Part shown: in pieces, positions 33,401 to 42,114 of the stretch | How the letters are laid out: each line of letters starts with the position of its first letter | How positions within the stretch are numbered: position 1 is the stretch's first letter | Source of the DNA: Luidia sarsii | Taxonomy: Eukaryota; Echinodermata; Asteroidea; Paxillosida; Luidiidae | Direction of reading: 5' to 3' | Assembly: GCA_949987565.1 (NCBI GenBank) | Contig: OX465110.1 | Coordinates: 11,172,363-11,236,362, forward strand | Length of the DNA: 64,000 nt | The notes under the pieces: model-generated | Told to the model about the DNA's origin: nothing | The model's database searches: none | Seen by the model: the letters and a program-made list of their open reading frames with translations, nothing else | Position numbers and translations under genes: made by a program

Positions 33401-34865
33401 GTCTTCTGCCCGTAACACCTAGCTGGCTCACTAAATTACGGGAACAAAATGAGTTGCTGGAGCCACTATCCAGTAGGGCAAATGCCTTGCACCGTTGGTT
33501 GACTATCACCTGGACTATAGGCATACAAGTATGCTTGTCAGCAAATAAACTAGCGCTCGAGACCCGAACACTATTCGGTTTGTCTTTGTCAATGTGAATG
33601 TACATGGTGTGTTTCTGACCACAGCCGTCTATCTTACACACAGATTTCTTTCCACAATTTTCAACGCTATGGGAAGCCAGAAGACAGTTATGGCACAATT
33701 TACGGGTATTCACAAGATTCAATCTGTGTTCTGGACTCATGCGTTTAAAATGTTCACAATGCCAGAGGCGATGTCTTTGATCGCAGAGAATACATGGAGT
33801 TTCGGGCTTGGCGTAAGCGCCGCCTTTAGCAATTCTGTTATCTGTATCTAAGGGTCGTTTACTGGTCCCCGAACTAGCTCCAGTCAGAGACATGGTAAAG
33901 CTGGTAGATGAGGTCTTGTGCTCGCTCTTAGGCTTTTCAGATCGCTTGAAGCATCCCGGACCATATACTGGATCATTGACTTCAGCGGCTATTATTTCTG
34001 AGAATTTGACAAGTCTTTCAAAGGGAGGGTAAATGCCGTTAGAGCGCTTAGCTTCAAAGACCAGATTCTTCCACCTCGACTGGATATAGTTCGGGAATCT
34101 ACCAACTATTTCAACAATAATAGATTGGGTACTGACTTCATTCATGGCACTTAATCGGCTCAGGACAAGAAAGGCATTTTGTAAGTCATCTGCTAACTGC
34201 TGTATTTCCTGGGGCGATCTGACCGGTTTACCGGTTCTTAATTCGCGCACAAGGCGTTCTGTAACTAGGTGAGGATCACCAAATCGAGTATCCAAAATGG
34301 AAAGAGCTCGATTATAACCAGTCTCACCGCCTATTAATTGACAACCTCTAATTGCTTCCTTAGCCACGCCCGCGGTGTACTGCATCAAACGGGATAACTT
34401 AAGGTCTGGGTCTCCACATATCTTATCAACATTAACCTCGAATGCCCGCATGAACTGATGAAAGTGTAAGGGATTGCCGGAAAATATATCTAACTCCACT
34501 TTGGGCAAATTGAGTAAACGCAGCAACTCGTTGCGTGACAAATCCCCCGATAGATCTGGCGGGGGGTTTTCGACTTTAACTTCGCCATCTGATCTTTTGC
34601 AATCTTTAGCCACATCTAGGGTCGAAATATATCTACTCTGCTGGTCATAAAAATAATCGTCGCTTTCATCAATCTCAGTGTCATCAACAAGGGTTTCATG
34701 ATATTCATAATGTATACGTGTAAACCCCTTAAATAATCCCTTAAGCTTTACTACATGATCACTCAGAGCTTCCACGTTATCCTCGGCTACCATTTGTTTG
34801 ATAACATTAATCTCTCTCGTTACCGCTCTCTTGGCCGTGGTTCGGGCAGTTTTGAGGTGCGCCAT
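30390..34865 (-). CDS. Bel/Pao gag-pol polyprotein (frameshifted near its end)
   Basis: The open frame formally extends upstream to 35,756 within the 5' LTR, but that part is repeat-encoded. I choose the ATG at 34,863-34,865 (MAHLKTARTT) as the gag start. Numbering from it: a gag segment of the DUF1759 type near residues 110-270 (VELDIFSGNPLHFHQFMRAF); Cys/His zinc-knuckle clusters near 360-430; aspartic protease ALLDSGSS near 465; reverse transcriptase with FYVDDCLS near 865; RNase H starting HHFSDAS near 1,040; integrase zinc site (H-x-H...CVKC) near 1,360-1,390; and integrase first Asp in VGIDVFGP near 1,420. The frame then shifts at a small palindrome (30,449-30,465) and stops at 30,390. 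It encodes the structural and enzymatic proteins for reverse transcription and insertion of this retrotransposon. Confidence 0.9.
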   Translation of the reverse strand: MAHLKTARTTAKRAVTREINVIKQMVAEDNVEALSDHVVKLKGLFKGFTRIHYEYHETLVDDTEIDESDDYFYDQQSRYISTLDVAKDCKRSDGEVKVENPPPDLSGDLSRNELLRLLNLPKVELDIFSGNPLHFHQFMRAFEVNVDKICGDPDLKLSRLMQYTAGVAKEAIRGCQLIGGETGYNRALSILDTRFGDPHLVTERLVRELRTGKPVRSPQEIQQLADDLQNAFLVLSRLSAMNEVSTQSIIVEIVGRFPNYIQSRWKNLVFEAKRSNGIYPPFERLVKFSEIIAAEVNDPVYGPGCFKRSEKPKSEHKTSSTSFTMSLTGASSGTSKRPLDTDNRIAKGGAYAKPETPCILCDQRHRLWHCEHFKRMSPEHRLNLVNTRKLCHNCLLASHSVENCGKKSVCKIDGCGQKHTMYIHIDKDKPNSVRVSSASLFADKHTCMPIVQVIVNQRCKAFALLDSGSSNSFCSRNLVSQLGVTGRRQNVQLSTLNGSGTQKSEVVDLSIASESGDTLDLSIVYVVTEIPAKNVAIDLFSYDHLSKIGPMPAYEHDDVIIDLLLGQDNAEALVPLDVRRGGPGQPFAVRTLFGWCVNGQAPLKLPSRRIISNFVMSTPVEDDVHRLWGIENEGLETLSWSQEDKSVMALWDRERDKVNGHYELPIPWKDRSEPLPNNYVVAKSRLDSLRKKLTNDGLYDKYHAEIKKLIDKGYAEKVPEHELANIERMWYLPHHAVQTEKKPDKLRVVFDCASRFRGQSLNERCMQGPDMINKLLPVLVRFRQHSIAIQADIEAMYNQVKIPVKDRDALRFLWYVEGQLSYFRMTSHLFGGVWCASSSAYALRQTVIDATNVDPLVKHTVCKSFYVDDCLSSVVSKSQAQVIITDTPKVLLEGGFNLTKFVVNDEELLSRIPRERRAKEIRELVPQSESRVLGIKWAIPPDEFFFEVQHAAHSQLTRRQMLSIISSIFDPLGLLGPVILTGKLLFQEATARKLSWGEVVPQTLEKEWKIWEHSLLSVSQLRVPRCIKPSRYENAAIELHHFSDASTQGYGCCSYIRCINQKGSVHVQLIMSKNKVAPLKLCTIPRLELQAAVLSVKVDAFLKQALEISLGQSYFWTDSEIVLKYINNESRRFHIFVGNRISMIRQQSDPNQWLYIESKANPADLLTRGLSNCKWDTRKCFNGPDKLYQYKSEWCKNPMESVELSSEDPEVKKTASVLFSEAVEQNDPICRIMQHYSSWYKMKRALAWWLRFAKSLGSRQAKGSLTVIEIRQAEIILIRKSQSVEFNSELIRIRQGDVVKTLSPLRMLSPFLDEHGLLRVGGRIKESDVRNKHHYIISGNHVIATAILKDKHNVAHVGVEWVLCIARKHFWIVKARPLIKKIVRACVKCKQLYSKPCTQLMADLPKERVKSDKPPFSYVGIDVFGPFYVKYGRSEIKRYGCMFTCLGLRAVHIEKLDSLDTDSFLNGFRLSEDSLLVEATPKLYSLTMALI

Positions 34866-34929
34866 GGTCAGGAGGACTAGCCGTGGTGGGCCTGGGTTGA
34901 TCGATGACTGTCGATGGCGGATGGCCGAT

Positions 34930-35640
34930 GAAATGATCAGGAATGACGACTGGCGGGGCGGCGACTGGCGGGGCGGCGACTGGCGGGGCGACGACTGGCG
35001 GGGCGACGACTGGCGGGACGACAACTGGCTGGACGACAACTGGCGGGACGGCGACTGGCGGGACGGCGACTGACGGGACGGTGACTGGCGGGGCGGCGAC
35101 CGGCGGGGCGGCGACTGGCGGGGCGACAACTGGCGGGACGGCGACTGGCGGGACGGTGACTGGCGGGGCGGCGACCGGCGGGGCGGCGACTGGCGGGGCG
35201 GCGACTGGCGGGGCGACGACTGGCGGGACGACAACTGGCTGGACGACGACTGGCGGGACGACGACTGGCTGGACGACAACTGGCTGGACGACGACTGGCG
35301 GGACGACGACTGGCTGGACGGCGACCGGCGGAACGACAACTGGCTGGACGGCGACCGGCGGGACGGCGACTGGCGGGACGGCAACTGGCGGGGCGGCGAC
35401 CGGCGGGGCGGCGACCGGCCGGGCGGCGACTGGCGGGGCGGCGACTGGCGGGGCGGCAACTGGCGGGGCGACGGCTGGCGGGACGACAACTGGAGGGGGG
35501 ACGCCTGAAGGGGTGACGACTGAAGGGGTGACGACTGGAGGGGTGACGACTGAAGGGATGACGACTGAAGGGGTGACGACTGAAGGGGTGACGACTGAAG
35601 GGGTGACGACTGAAGGGGTGACGACTGAAGGGTTGCACAC
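34930..35640 (-). repeat. 15 bp-period minisatellite in the Bel/Pao leader
   Basis: About 700 bases between the 5' LTR and gag built from variants of GGCGACTGGCGGGAC, changing to GACGACTGAAGGGGT at the LTR side. A 15-base period keeps frames open on both strands, producing long proline/serine/arginine or threonine/glycine strings. This explains why the gag-pol frame appears to start in the LTR. No known domain is encoded here. Confidence 0.9.
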
Positions 35641-35737
35641 AAGGCAAGTGCGATGAGGATGATATTAAGTGGCAGGGGGGTAGCCGATGTTTGGAGGCGA
35701 GCTGGGTGAGGCGACATCAGGGTGAACGATTTTTCAC

Positions 35738-36327
35738 TGTCACCAGGTGCACCCAAAATGAGGCCGGAGGACTCATTCGATCGTTTCCTTTATCCCTTTA
35801 TTTGCACTCATGCCTCGGGTACGAGCATGGTGAAACTAGAAACAAATTTGACAAGAAATTATAAATTAAGATACGGTTTAACTATATTAACGGAGAACAA
35901 ATCTTGGTGGCCAGAATGAACAGAATAAATAAAATAGCACATAAATTAATCAAATATAATCAAAGTTAACTTACAATCGTTACGGGGAACAACGGAGAAG
36001 CACACTGGTGAAGTGTGGGCTTACTGCGGCTTTCTGGGATGTTCGGGGTTGGCGGGAAGACTACATAATAAATTATTAACTAAATAAACTGATGAAGAAT
36101 GGCTGTACGGGAGAAACGAAACACACGCAACGCAGACAGAAACTAAAATGAGCCACACATACCCGTGGCCGAGGTACCCTGACACACCCAAAACTAGGAC
36201 GCCGTACCCACCTAGGGCATATACAATAGACACATTGTTCCCAAGAATGCCTAATCCTAGGGGTGGGTGGAGGCGTAACGAGAGCGAAGCGCGCCCTCAT
36301 TCGAAGTAATACATCCTGACGATGACA
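35738..36327 (-). repeat. Bel/Pao 5' LTR
   Basis: Upstream LTR of the minus-strand element, expected to hold its promoter. It is the same length as the 3' LTR with no difference seen by eye. The Polinton sequence resumes directly after the GCACC duplication at 36,328-36,332. Confidence 0.95.
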
Positions 36328-36337
36328 GCACCTAACC

Positions 36338-36580
36338 TCATTTTTTATAACAGGCGTAGAGCTTTTCAACCTCGGCCTCCGTCTTAGATTCAATCTTATC
36401 AACGGCCAATTCCTTCCCAAGGTACTGTCTGGCCTTACCCCCCGCTGCGAGTGCAATGAGTCTCTCCCGGTGGTCTTGCGCGTGTGGTGCTACCTCTTCC
36501 CGCGGTACAGCGGGTGGCGCTGCCTCAAGTGAGGTGGGCTCAGCGAGGATATCGTCAAGCAATTCGTCCACGGTGGCCAT
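36338..36580 (-). pseudogene. 5' part of the Polinton gene split by Bel/Pao
   Basis: A minus-strand frame from the ATG at 36,578-36,580 (MATVDELLDDILAEP) runs to a stop at 36,338 in an A-run. It encodes an acidic N-terminus and a helical segment ending VEKLYACYKK. An upstream extension with a hydrophobic stretch is open to 36,700 but is probably 5' leader. The family continuation is found beyond the retrotransposon at 28,545-28,716, in a frame that needs an indel in the A-run. The function of this Polinton protein is unknown to me. Confidence 0.5.
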
Positions 36581-36699
36581 CTTGAAACGAGTGATAATAT
36601 GGCATATAGATCTCTTAGCTCTAATATAATCGCGGGCGAACCAGAAGATTACACCTAACATAAAAATGTATGGTAATTTGTTTAAAAAAAACAGCGCCA

Positions 36700-36870
36700 A
36701 CCTTCAAATTCATGATGATGCTTACCAAGGCTCTAGCAATGCTCAGTAATGCTATTAGCAATGCTCAGTAATGCTATTAGAAATGCTATTAGCAATGTTC
36801 AGTAGGAACCTAATGCTCAGTAATGCTATTAGCAATGTTCAGTTATGCTCAGTAATGCTAGCTATTATAT
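36700..36870. repeat. Minisatellite of about 22 bp between Polinton genes
   Basis: Repeated GCTCAGTAATGCTATTAGCAAT-type units, about six irregular copies. It separates the split gene from the 3' end of the ATPase pseudogene. No signal beyond the repeat is seen. Confidence 0.8.
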
Positions 36871-36879
36871 ATAGTAATG

Positions 36880-37081
36880 CTGATAGCAATGACTTTGTAC
36901 GTAGCTGGTTGCATGGTTAGTCTTAAACCGAAGTTTAGCGTGCTTCGTTTTAGCGAGCTGTTGGCGAATTATGGCCCGCTTCTCTGGAGGGACGATGTCA
37001 TTATCGCGAAGGCATTCGTCGAAGCTGTCACGATCCTTGCTGTGGAATTGACCGACCCACTGAGTTTGTTCGCGAAGGTCT

Positions 37082-37114
<33 letters not shown>

Positions 37115-37528
37115 CTGCGAGAGGACCCAGACCGACTGCTCGGCGTGGCGGCCGGAGAAAGCCAGTTCGGAGAGCATGTCCCTCTTCTTCGTTAACGCCT
37201 TCCTCGCGCTGCAATCATCGATTATATACAAGGTGGGCGTCCCCTAAAATAACATGTAAAAAGCGCACAGCCAATCGGGGAGCCGCTCACCCGGGTCTAC
37301 GATATAGACCTCCGGGTCGCTCCAAATCCAAGGGCGCCGCTGATAGGATCGATTGTGCTTGATCGTAGGGCACAGGATCACGATGTGTTGAAAGAGAGAT
37401 TGATAGGGCCCCTTCTCAAGCAGATCGAGAACGAATATGGTTTTTCCGCACCCCGTCTGACCGGCGATGATCGCCGAGTGGGGGCTCCGCGGTAGCATGT
37501 TAGTAGCGGGCGCTGACGAATCGGCCAT
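36880..37528 (-). pseudogene. Polinton FtsK/HerA-type genome-packaging ATPase (broken)
   Basis: Starts MADSSAPATN at 37,528. Walker A (AGQTGCGKT) lies near residues 21-29. An in-frame TAG follows residue 94 (37,244). The same frame then resumes with the Walker B strand (LYIIDD) and an SGRH...SVWVLSQ segment typical of this packaging family. A run of GGAGAAC-type repeats at 37,080-37,115 then shifts the frame; the C-terminal part continues in another frame down to about 36,885. In Polintons this enzyme is thought to package DNA into the capsid. The start overlaps the end of the upstream capsid-type gene by 29 bases. It is inactive because of the stop and the repeat expansion. Confidence 0.75.
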
Positions 37529-37880
37529 CTTGAATGTTGAGCTGCGCGTCCATCATGATATAGAGGTATATGTTCAAACGACCCGCAGTCTCCGCCTTTT
37601 TCGCGATCTGAATGGTAACGCCCTCGGAGGCGTTCTCGATCCTTCGCCCGCTGCCGTGGAGCCTGTTGTCGTCGGACGTTCTTAGATCGAGCCACAGAGC
37701 GTATTTCGTCGTCAGGTACTTTGCCAGCGTCACGTTGGCGAGCTCCAGATCCTTCGCGACCATCCCAACTTCGGGGAGCCGCTTACCACCTCCCAGGAAG
37801 ATTTTTTTGGCTTCGTCCCATTGCTGATGAGCGCACATCCCCTGCGAGTATAGCTGATTGGGGATGCCCTCTACCGTCAT
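37500..37880 (-). pseudogene. Polinton capsid-type protein, C-terminal remnant
   Basis: A 126-residue frame with the C-terminal pattern known from a Polinton capsid protein: SGRRIENASEGVTIQI, then a short link, then DAQLNIQDGRFVSARY at the end. An intact family member should have a longer N-terminus. Upstream of the ATG at 37,880 the sequence instead becomes the roughly 200 bp segment that is also found at 62,702-62,907, so the 5' half seems lost or replaced. It overlaps the ATPase start by 29 bases, as in a tightly packed virus-like gene cluster. Whether it is the minor (penton) or another capsid component is not settled by what I can see. Confidence 0.55.
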
Positions 37881-37893
37881 TTCGGGAGTTGTC

Positions 37894-38092
37894 CGTCATT
37901 ATGTCATACCCCCCGCAGTGACTGGCGGGCCATTCAAAATGGTGGCGGTTTGCGGGAACGCGAATTCGACCACCGAATTCCATGATTTTTCCCTCTTTAT
38001 GAAACTCGTAGGTGAGTAGCAAATAGGTATTGTAGGTTGTTTTAAACACCCAATCAGATAAGCCAACATTTTTCTCTGGGTTTCATTCTTCT
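37894..38092 (+). repeat. Roughly 200 bp segment shared with 62,702-62,907, with candidate first exon
   Basis: Nearly the same sequence occurs at 62,702-62,907 in the same orientation. It includes a 73-nt open stretch from ATG (37,939) to a consensus donor GTGAGT at 38,012, encoding TTEFHDFSLFMKLV near its end. A CCAATCAG box follows at about 38,050. Here it lies between divergently oriented Polinton genes (37,880 minus and 38,123 plus), where a promoter is expected. See the findings for the comparison. Confidence 0.6.
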
Positions 38093-38122
38093 TTAATATA
38101 ACTCAACATTGAGGACATTGAA

Positions 38123-39130
38123 ATGTATCCTGTCGACGTCGACGAGGACGCCGTCGATGAAGAAAAAACTGCGTTCATGGACGACAATCCCGCGCTAGAG
38201 GCCGAGTGGGATGGCGGCGAGTTGGCCCCCTCGTGGGCGAGTGGTCCAGAGAAGCCGGTTGATGTAAAGGGCTTCGCATCCGCCGAAGACCGCGACAAGG
38301 TCGTAGCGCTATTTAAGGAGGAGTGGTCAATATACGGACAGCCGGCTGCTCTCAAATTTGAGGTATCCAAGGAAGGAGCTTTGTGGGTTAAATGGAGGGG
38401 AGAGAGGAAGCTCTTGACGTGGGAGAAAGATCCAAAACGGTTTCTTACCGGTAAGTCAATCCGAAGAAAATATGGGATGGACATGGCTCGAGCCTTGAGG
38501 GTCACGGCCGACTTAACGCTGAAGGACGTTGAAGGGTTTAAAGACATCGCGACGCAGGCGGATGCCGCCATCGATGCGAGCCCCGACGCCCTCGACAATC
38601 TCATTGCGACTATCTATATACACAGACGATCGAAACGCAGACCGATCAGCCAACTCTGCCGTGGAGGGAAATTCTGGGACTCGACGAAGCCCTGAAAACC
38701 CTGCGCACCACAAGGGCGGTGCAGGAGGGCAAACAAGTTGCTCTCAAGGAGGTGATTGAGGGATTCCGCGATCGAAGAGCTGAAGGACCCCTCAACGTCG
38801 GAACAAGCGGAGCAAATTGATCGTGAACTTTAAAAAGCCGAAAACCAGCTCGAGGCGGTCCAAGACAGCATCGACTTGCTCAACGGACAACTCCGGTCAC
38901 AGGTCCAACAAATCCGCGAGTCGATCAAACGGTTTCTCAATGAGGATGCCACGCTCGCTGAGCGCGTACGGACCTTGTTTCGCGAGCAGGGGGTGACCAT
39001 CGCGTCCATCTTAACCGCTATTGGGATGGCAATATCCACCCTCGTTCTAGCTCTGAGAGGTGGTGGCGCGCAAACACCCCCACCAACACCACCACCACCA
39101 CCCTCCAACAAAGGAGGGTTGAAGGAATGA
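38123..39130 (+). pseudogene. Polinton coiled-coil protein with C-terminal membrane segment (broken)
   Basis: The first frame (38,123-38,695, 190 residues) has an acidic N-terminus (MYPVDVDEDAVDEE) and a mixed alpha/beta middle. It loses frame near 38,620-38,660. The next piece (EILGLDEALKTLR) lies in another frame, a second shift falls near 38,765, and an in-frame TAA lies near 38,830. The last piece (from about 38,870) has a coiled-coil-like run, LNEDATLAERVRTLFREQG, a single membrane segment (TIASILTAIGMAISTLVLAL), and a proline-rich tail to the stop at 39,130. This order matches a recurrent Polinton gene of unknown exact role, plausibly a membrane-associated virion protein. At least three lesions are visible. 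Confidence 0.6.
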
Positions 39131-40617
39131 GTTAAAAAACACCTGCGGCTTCCCGGGCCCGTCGGTGTCGGGAGCTGCCCCCGTCGGGAGACTGACCATC
39201 GGTTGTACGAGTCCTTTCTCACCGGTGTCGTTCGCATATCCGGAGTGGGCGTCGCTCGAATTGATATTCCTATTCACACCCAGATGATTCTCAGCAGTAG
39301 AAATGATGATCTCATTGTTGTAGCCCACCACCCCTCGCTGGACTTTTAGAACCATGTCGCTTGGCGCCATGTAAAGGTCAATTCCGAAGGCGAAGTCGAC
39401 CTTACTGCTGGAGTTTATTAACACATCCTCATAGCGCGCTACCGACGAAGGGAGGTCTACGGGGCTATTGATAGCGCTTTCGATGTTGGCTAGGAACTGC
39501 TTCTGCGCATCGAATGCGGTGCCGGTGCCTAGAATGCGCGTCCTCGTCTGCCCTTGAGCCCCTAAGAGCGCTCACACGTAGGTCCTGATGCTCTCGTTCA
39601 ACCGCACGACACCCGCTTCAGTTAATCCTTCCGACTTGTCGAGGATGAAGGTGGTCCACACGTACGCTCTCCCCTTTTTGCCCAGGAACTATGTAATCGA
39701 CGGTGAATGGGGCCGGCCTCATCCAGAGCCTGCGAAAGACATCCGGTCTTTTCTGTAATCGTTCGACGAAATAGCGAATCTGGGCTGGAGCATGTCGCTT
39801 TTAATCAGATCGTCGCTGACCGCTTTAACGGTCCGTACATTCCCTTTCCACCAATGATACGGTATACACAGACCATTATCTTCACTGCGTTGTTGTTTCC
39901 AGTTCGTGTTGTAAGATACACCGAACTCATCGCAGACGCGTTCGTAGTCCCCCGGGTATAAAATGTGTCAAAGGCGTTCCAGATGTCATCTTGGGGCATA
40001 GGCACGCTTAATTCCTTGAGGATTCGGCGGGTTTGATAGTATACGTGAAACCTGAACATGGCTCGCATCATCAGCCTCTGCTCGTTAAGATGATCTTCCA
40101 CCGAAACACCACACCCTGTGGTAGCGCACCAGACGGCAAAGTTGACTTAATTTTACCAGAAATTCATGGGATGAGCTTGCCACTTATCAACTACAGCATC
40201 GCTCTTTACCTGGGGCAGCTTGTACCGTTCGACAGAAAGAATATCCGGGTACTTCACACTAAAGCTCGACTTTGCGTCGGCCGCCTGGACCTGCACCACA
40301 GCCTCTTGCAAATTTAAAGACTTGGTGGAAAACACCCCACCTCGCTCATACAACGCTTCGGGGTTTGATCTGAATGCCGTCGGGATGGATATTGATTGTT
40401 GTGCGGGGGGTTGTTGCGCGGGCGCCGGGGTGGATGGTGGTGCCGGGGTGGATTTCGAACCTTGGCCTCCACCCAAGGTACCTTGGCCTCCATCCCAGGT
40501 CCCATAATACGGTGGTGGGCGTCTCCCTGCGTTTCGCCAGTTATTCATAATTTCAATAGAAGGTGCGCACGTATCAATAGATAATCCAGTATGTTTCAAA
40601 CGCTCTCCAATATTCAA
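39113..40617 (-). pseudogene. Polinton major-capsid-type protein (broken)
   Basis: Begins MNIGERLKHTGLSIDT at 40,617. A low-complexity Pro/Gly/Gln segment follows, then a conserved stretch (YERGGVFSTKSLNLQEAVV) up to a stop at 40,153. The frame resumes at about 40,101 with MEDHLNEQ and VYYQTRRILKE, shifts again near 39,960, and the last part (39,424 to about 39,113) includes FAFGIDLYMAPSDMVLKV. The length (about 500 codons) and segment order fit a large, recurrent Polinton structural protein that I take to be the major capsid protein. The gene is convergent with the coiled-coil gene and their ends overlap. Several frameshifts and stops make it non-functional. The capsid label is from family knowledge, not from a search. 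Confidence 0.55.
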
Positions 40618-40790
40618 AGGGGGACGCGGTGAGCCTTCATCAGCAGTACATCGATAACCGCGGTGGAGACCTGCGTGCTGGCCTCCGCTCTATCACCTAT
40701 AGGCTATACGGTAGGATGGATTAACGCGCGCGAAGGGTAGCGTATTATATGGGGTGGTGGTGGTGATTCAGAAGAAATCCCCCCACGGAC
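40618..40790. other. Divergent intergenic region in the Polinton
   Basis: About 170 bases between the start of the minus-strand capsid-type gene and the plus-strand genes on the right. GC-rich, with a GGTGGTGGTGGTG run at 40,752-40,765. It is the expected place for divergent promoters; no specific element is recognised. Confidence 0.4.
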
Positions 40791-40794
40791 TGTA

Positions 40795-41271
40795 TGGCTT
40801 CACTAACCTACAAGAATTATCGCTGGTGCAAGAGCCGAGCTGGAGGTGAGCCGGGTGAACGGGGTAATCACGCTGACTGTTGGGCAGGGTGGAATAGTTC
40901 TTTCAGACGGACTGCTTAGTCTACTCGGATTGGATGACGGCCGGGCTGGGAGGTCTGCCGCTTGATTCCGGCACGTATAACGGTGTACCGGCCGGTTAAT
41001 TTCACAAACACAAAAGAACTGTACATCCACTTGGAGCAAATTAACAGCACTTCCAAAGTCGTGGACGGGGCGCCGTCTAGCTTTTGACTATGGTCGGGCT
41101 CGGCCGTCACCAATTTGGCGATATTATTACTGATAGGGTTTTAAGCATCCCGAATTCAGGCGTCTCCGAGATGGAGCTTTGGATGAATTAAAGATTACCG
41201 TTTTAGATGAAATAGGAAGGCCGGTCGACAACCACGACCTCCCAATACATCTAACGCTCGAAATAAAATGA
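40795..41271 (+). pseudogene. Polinton structural-type protein of unknown role (broken)
   Basis: Pieces in successive frames: AELEVSRVNGVITLTVGQ (about 40,830-40,885), then SDGLLSLLGLDDGRAG, LYIHLEQINSTSKVVDGAPS (about 41,019), RVLSIPNSGVSEMELWM and LKITVLDEIGRPVDNHDLP, ending at a TGA at 41,269-41,271. The beta-rich pattern and the C-terminal segment fit a family repeatedly found next to fibre-like genes in Polintons. The final TGA overlaps the next ATG as ATGA. Multiple stops and frameshifts are present. Confidence 0.5.
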
Positions 41272-41650
41272 GTATCTATATACGGACCTGGAAAAGAAGC
41301 TGTCACGAAGGAGTATGTTGACCGAGCCACTAAACATAATCACGCTCAAAATATACATGTCCTTGGCAGATATGTCGCCCTGTACGATGAGAGAGATAAA
41401 AAACAATTCTACTTCTCCGTCAGGGCGAAGAAAAACGTCGACCTCGACCGGGGCATTTCGATGGAAATCGTGAATGGGGTCCTCCACATGTCTAAAGGAT
41501 TCGCCGATGCGATCATAAGAGCCACTCTCCTAGACCAAGGAAAGAAGAATCTACAGATTATGCGACTCGAAAGGCCACTATCAATCACATTCGCCAAGCC
41601 CACCCCCTACCCTGGAACCTCACCCTCTCAGCTATATCATTATCATTTTC
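41268..41650 (+). pseudogene. Polinton fibre-like protein (N-terminally deleted, frameshifted)
   Basis: ATG at 41,268 overlaps the previous stop. After about a dozen codons the frame is lost. The frame that continues has EAVTKEYVDRA, which matches the DAxTKxYVDR motif common in phage tail-fibre proteins, followed by FYFSVRAKKNVDLDRGISME and a glycine/leucine beta-type segment up to about 41,620. The repeats that should lie between the start and this motif are missing, so the N-terminal part looks deleted. The role would be in host or surface contact if the analogy holds; this is inference only. Confidence 0.5.
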
Positions 41651-42070
41651 TTCAATCCCCGCAGAATTTCTGCGGCGGGAGTAGGCCTGCTCTCTACGAT
41701 CATAGCGGCGCCTGTTGTCGTTGCTCTGAAAGCGGCTGCTCTTGGCTGCGGTCTTGCCGGTATTGCGGGGAAGTACGTCTCTCGACGGCTTCTAGTGAAA
41801 GCAAAGAAACACGATGAGATTCACGTTCTCACCCTTTCTAAGCTCGACAGCATAAGCGATGTGATCTCGAACGCGCTTCGGGATGAGCGCATCTCCCCCG
41901 ATGAGTTCCGGCTCGTACTCGACGAGATGGAAAAATACCGTTGAATGAAGGAGGTTATTCGAGGTGAATCCCGCAAGGTCTACGCCGCTCGAGGGGATGA
42001 GGCGTCAAAAAACGAGCTTATGGTCCAGGCTCGGGCTTCCATAATGAAAGAGCTCACCGCGTCGAAATAA
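41650..42070 (+). pseudogene. Polinton membrane-anchored protein, C-terminal part
   Basis: An open frame with a strongly hydrophobic segment (GVGLLSTIIAAPVVVALKAA, continuing LGCGLAGIAGKY), a basic stretch (KAKKHDEIH) and a helical tail with DERISPDEFRLVLDEMEKY. An in-frame TGA interrupts it at 41,942-41,944, after which MKEVIRGESRK continues to a TAA at 42,068-42,070. The upstream join to the fibre-like gene needs a frameshift near 41,640, so the two could originally have been one ORF or two. This C-terminal module is one of the most recurrent in Polintons; the function is unknown. The right terminal repeat begins 45 bases downstream. Confidence 0.55.
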
Positions 42071-42114
42071 ATTGCGGCTGTTTTACTTCGATTGTGCCCT
42101 CACCGGATCGTCCA

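Larger units (their letters stand above)
28717..36327 (-). mobile_element. Bel/Pao LTR retrotransposon inserted in the Polinton
   Basis: Two 590 bp direct LTRs (28,717-29,306 and 35,738-36,327) begin TG and end CA. They flank a gag-pol region on the minus strand and are bounded by a 5 bp duplication, GCACC (28,712-28,716 and 36,328-36,332). The domain order gag, aspartic protease, reverse transcriptase, RNase H, integrase and the YVDD catalytic box fit Bel/Pao. A polypurine tract (ATGGGGGGTG on the minus strand, 29,307-29,316) abuts the 3' LTR. I saw no convincing tRNA primer site after the 5' LTR. By eye the LTRs are identical, indicating a recent insertion. One frameshift in the integrase region probably disables it. 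Confidence 0.95.

Noticed and set aside
35729..35737. tRNA primer-binding site directly after the Bel/Pao 5' LTR
   Set aside because: The sequence after the LTR on the minus strand (GTGAAAAATCG) lacks the TGG start expected for pairing with a tRNA 3' end.
34866..35756. N-terminal 297 residues of the Bel/Pao frame as part of Gag
   Set aside because: This part is encoded by the 15 bp minisatellite and the LTR edge. A domain-like Gag start (MAHLKTARTT) follows it, and the array is equally open in other frames and on the other strand.
37467..37685. Plus-strand and alternative minus-strand frames over the ATPase and capsid-type region
   Set aside because: They are shadows of the conserved minus-strand frames and have no motif of their own.
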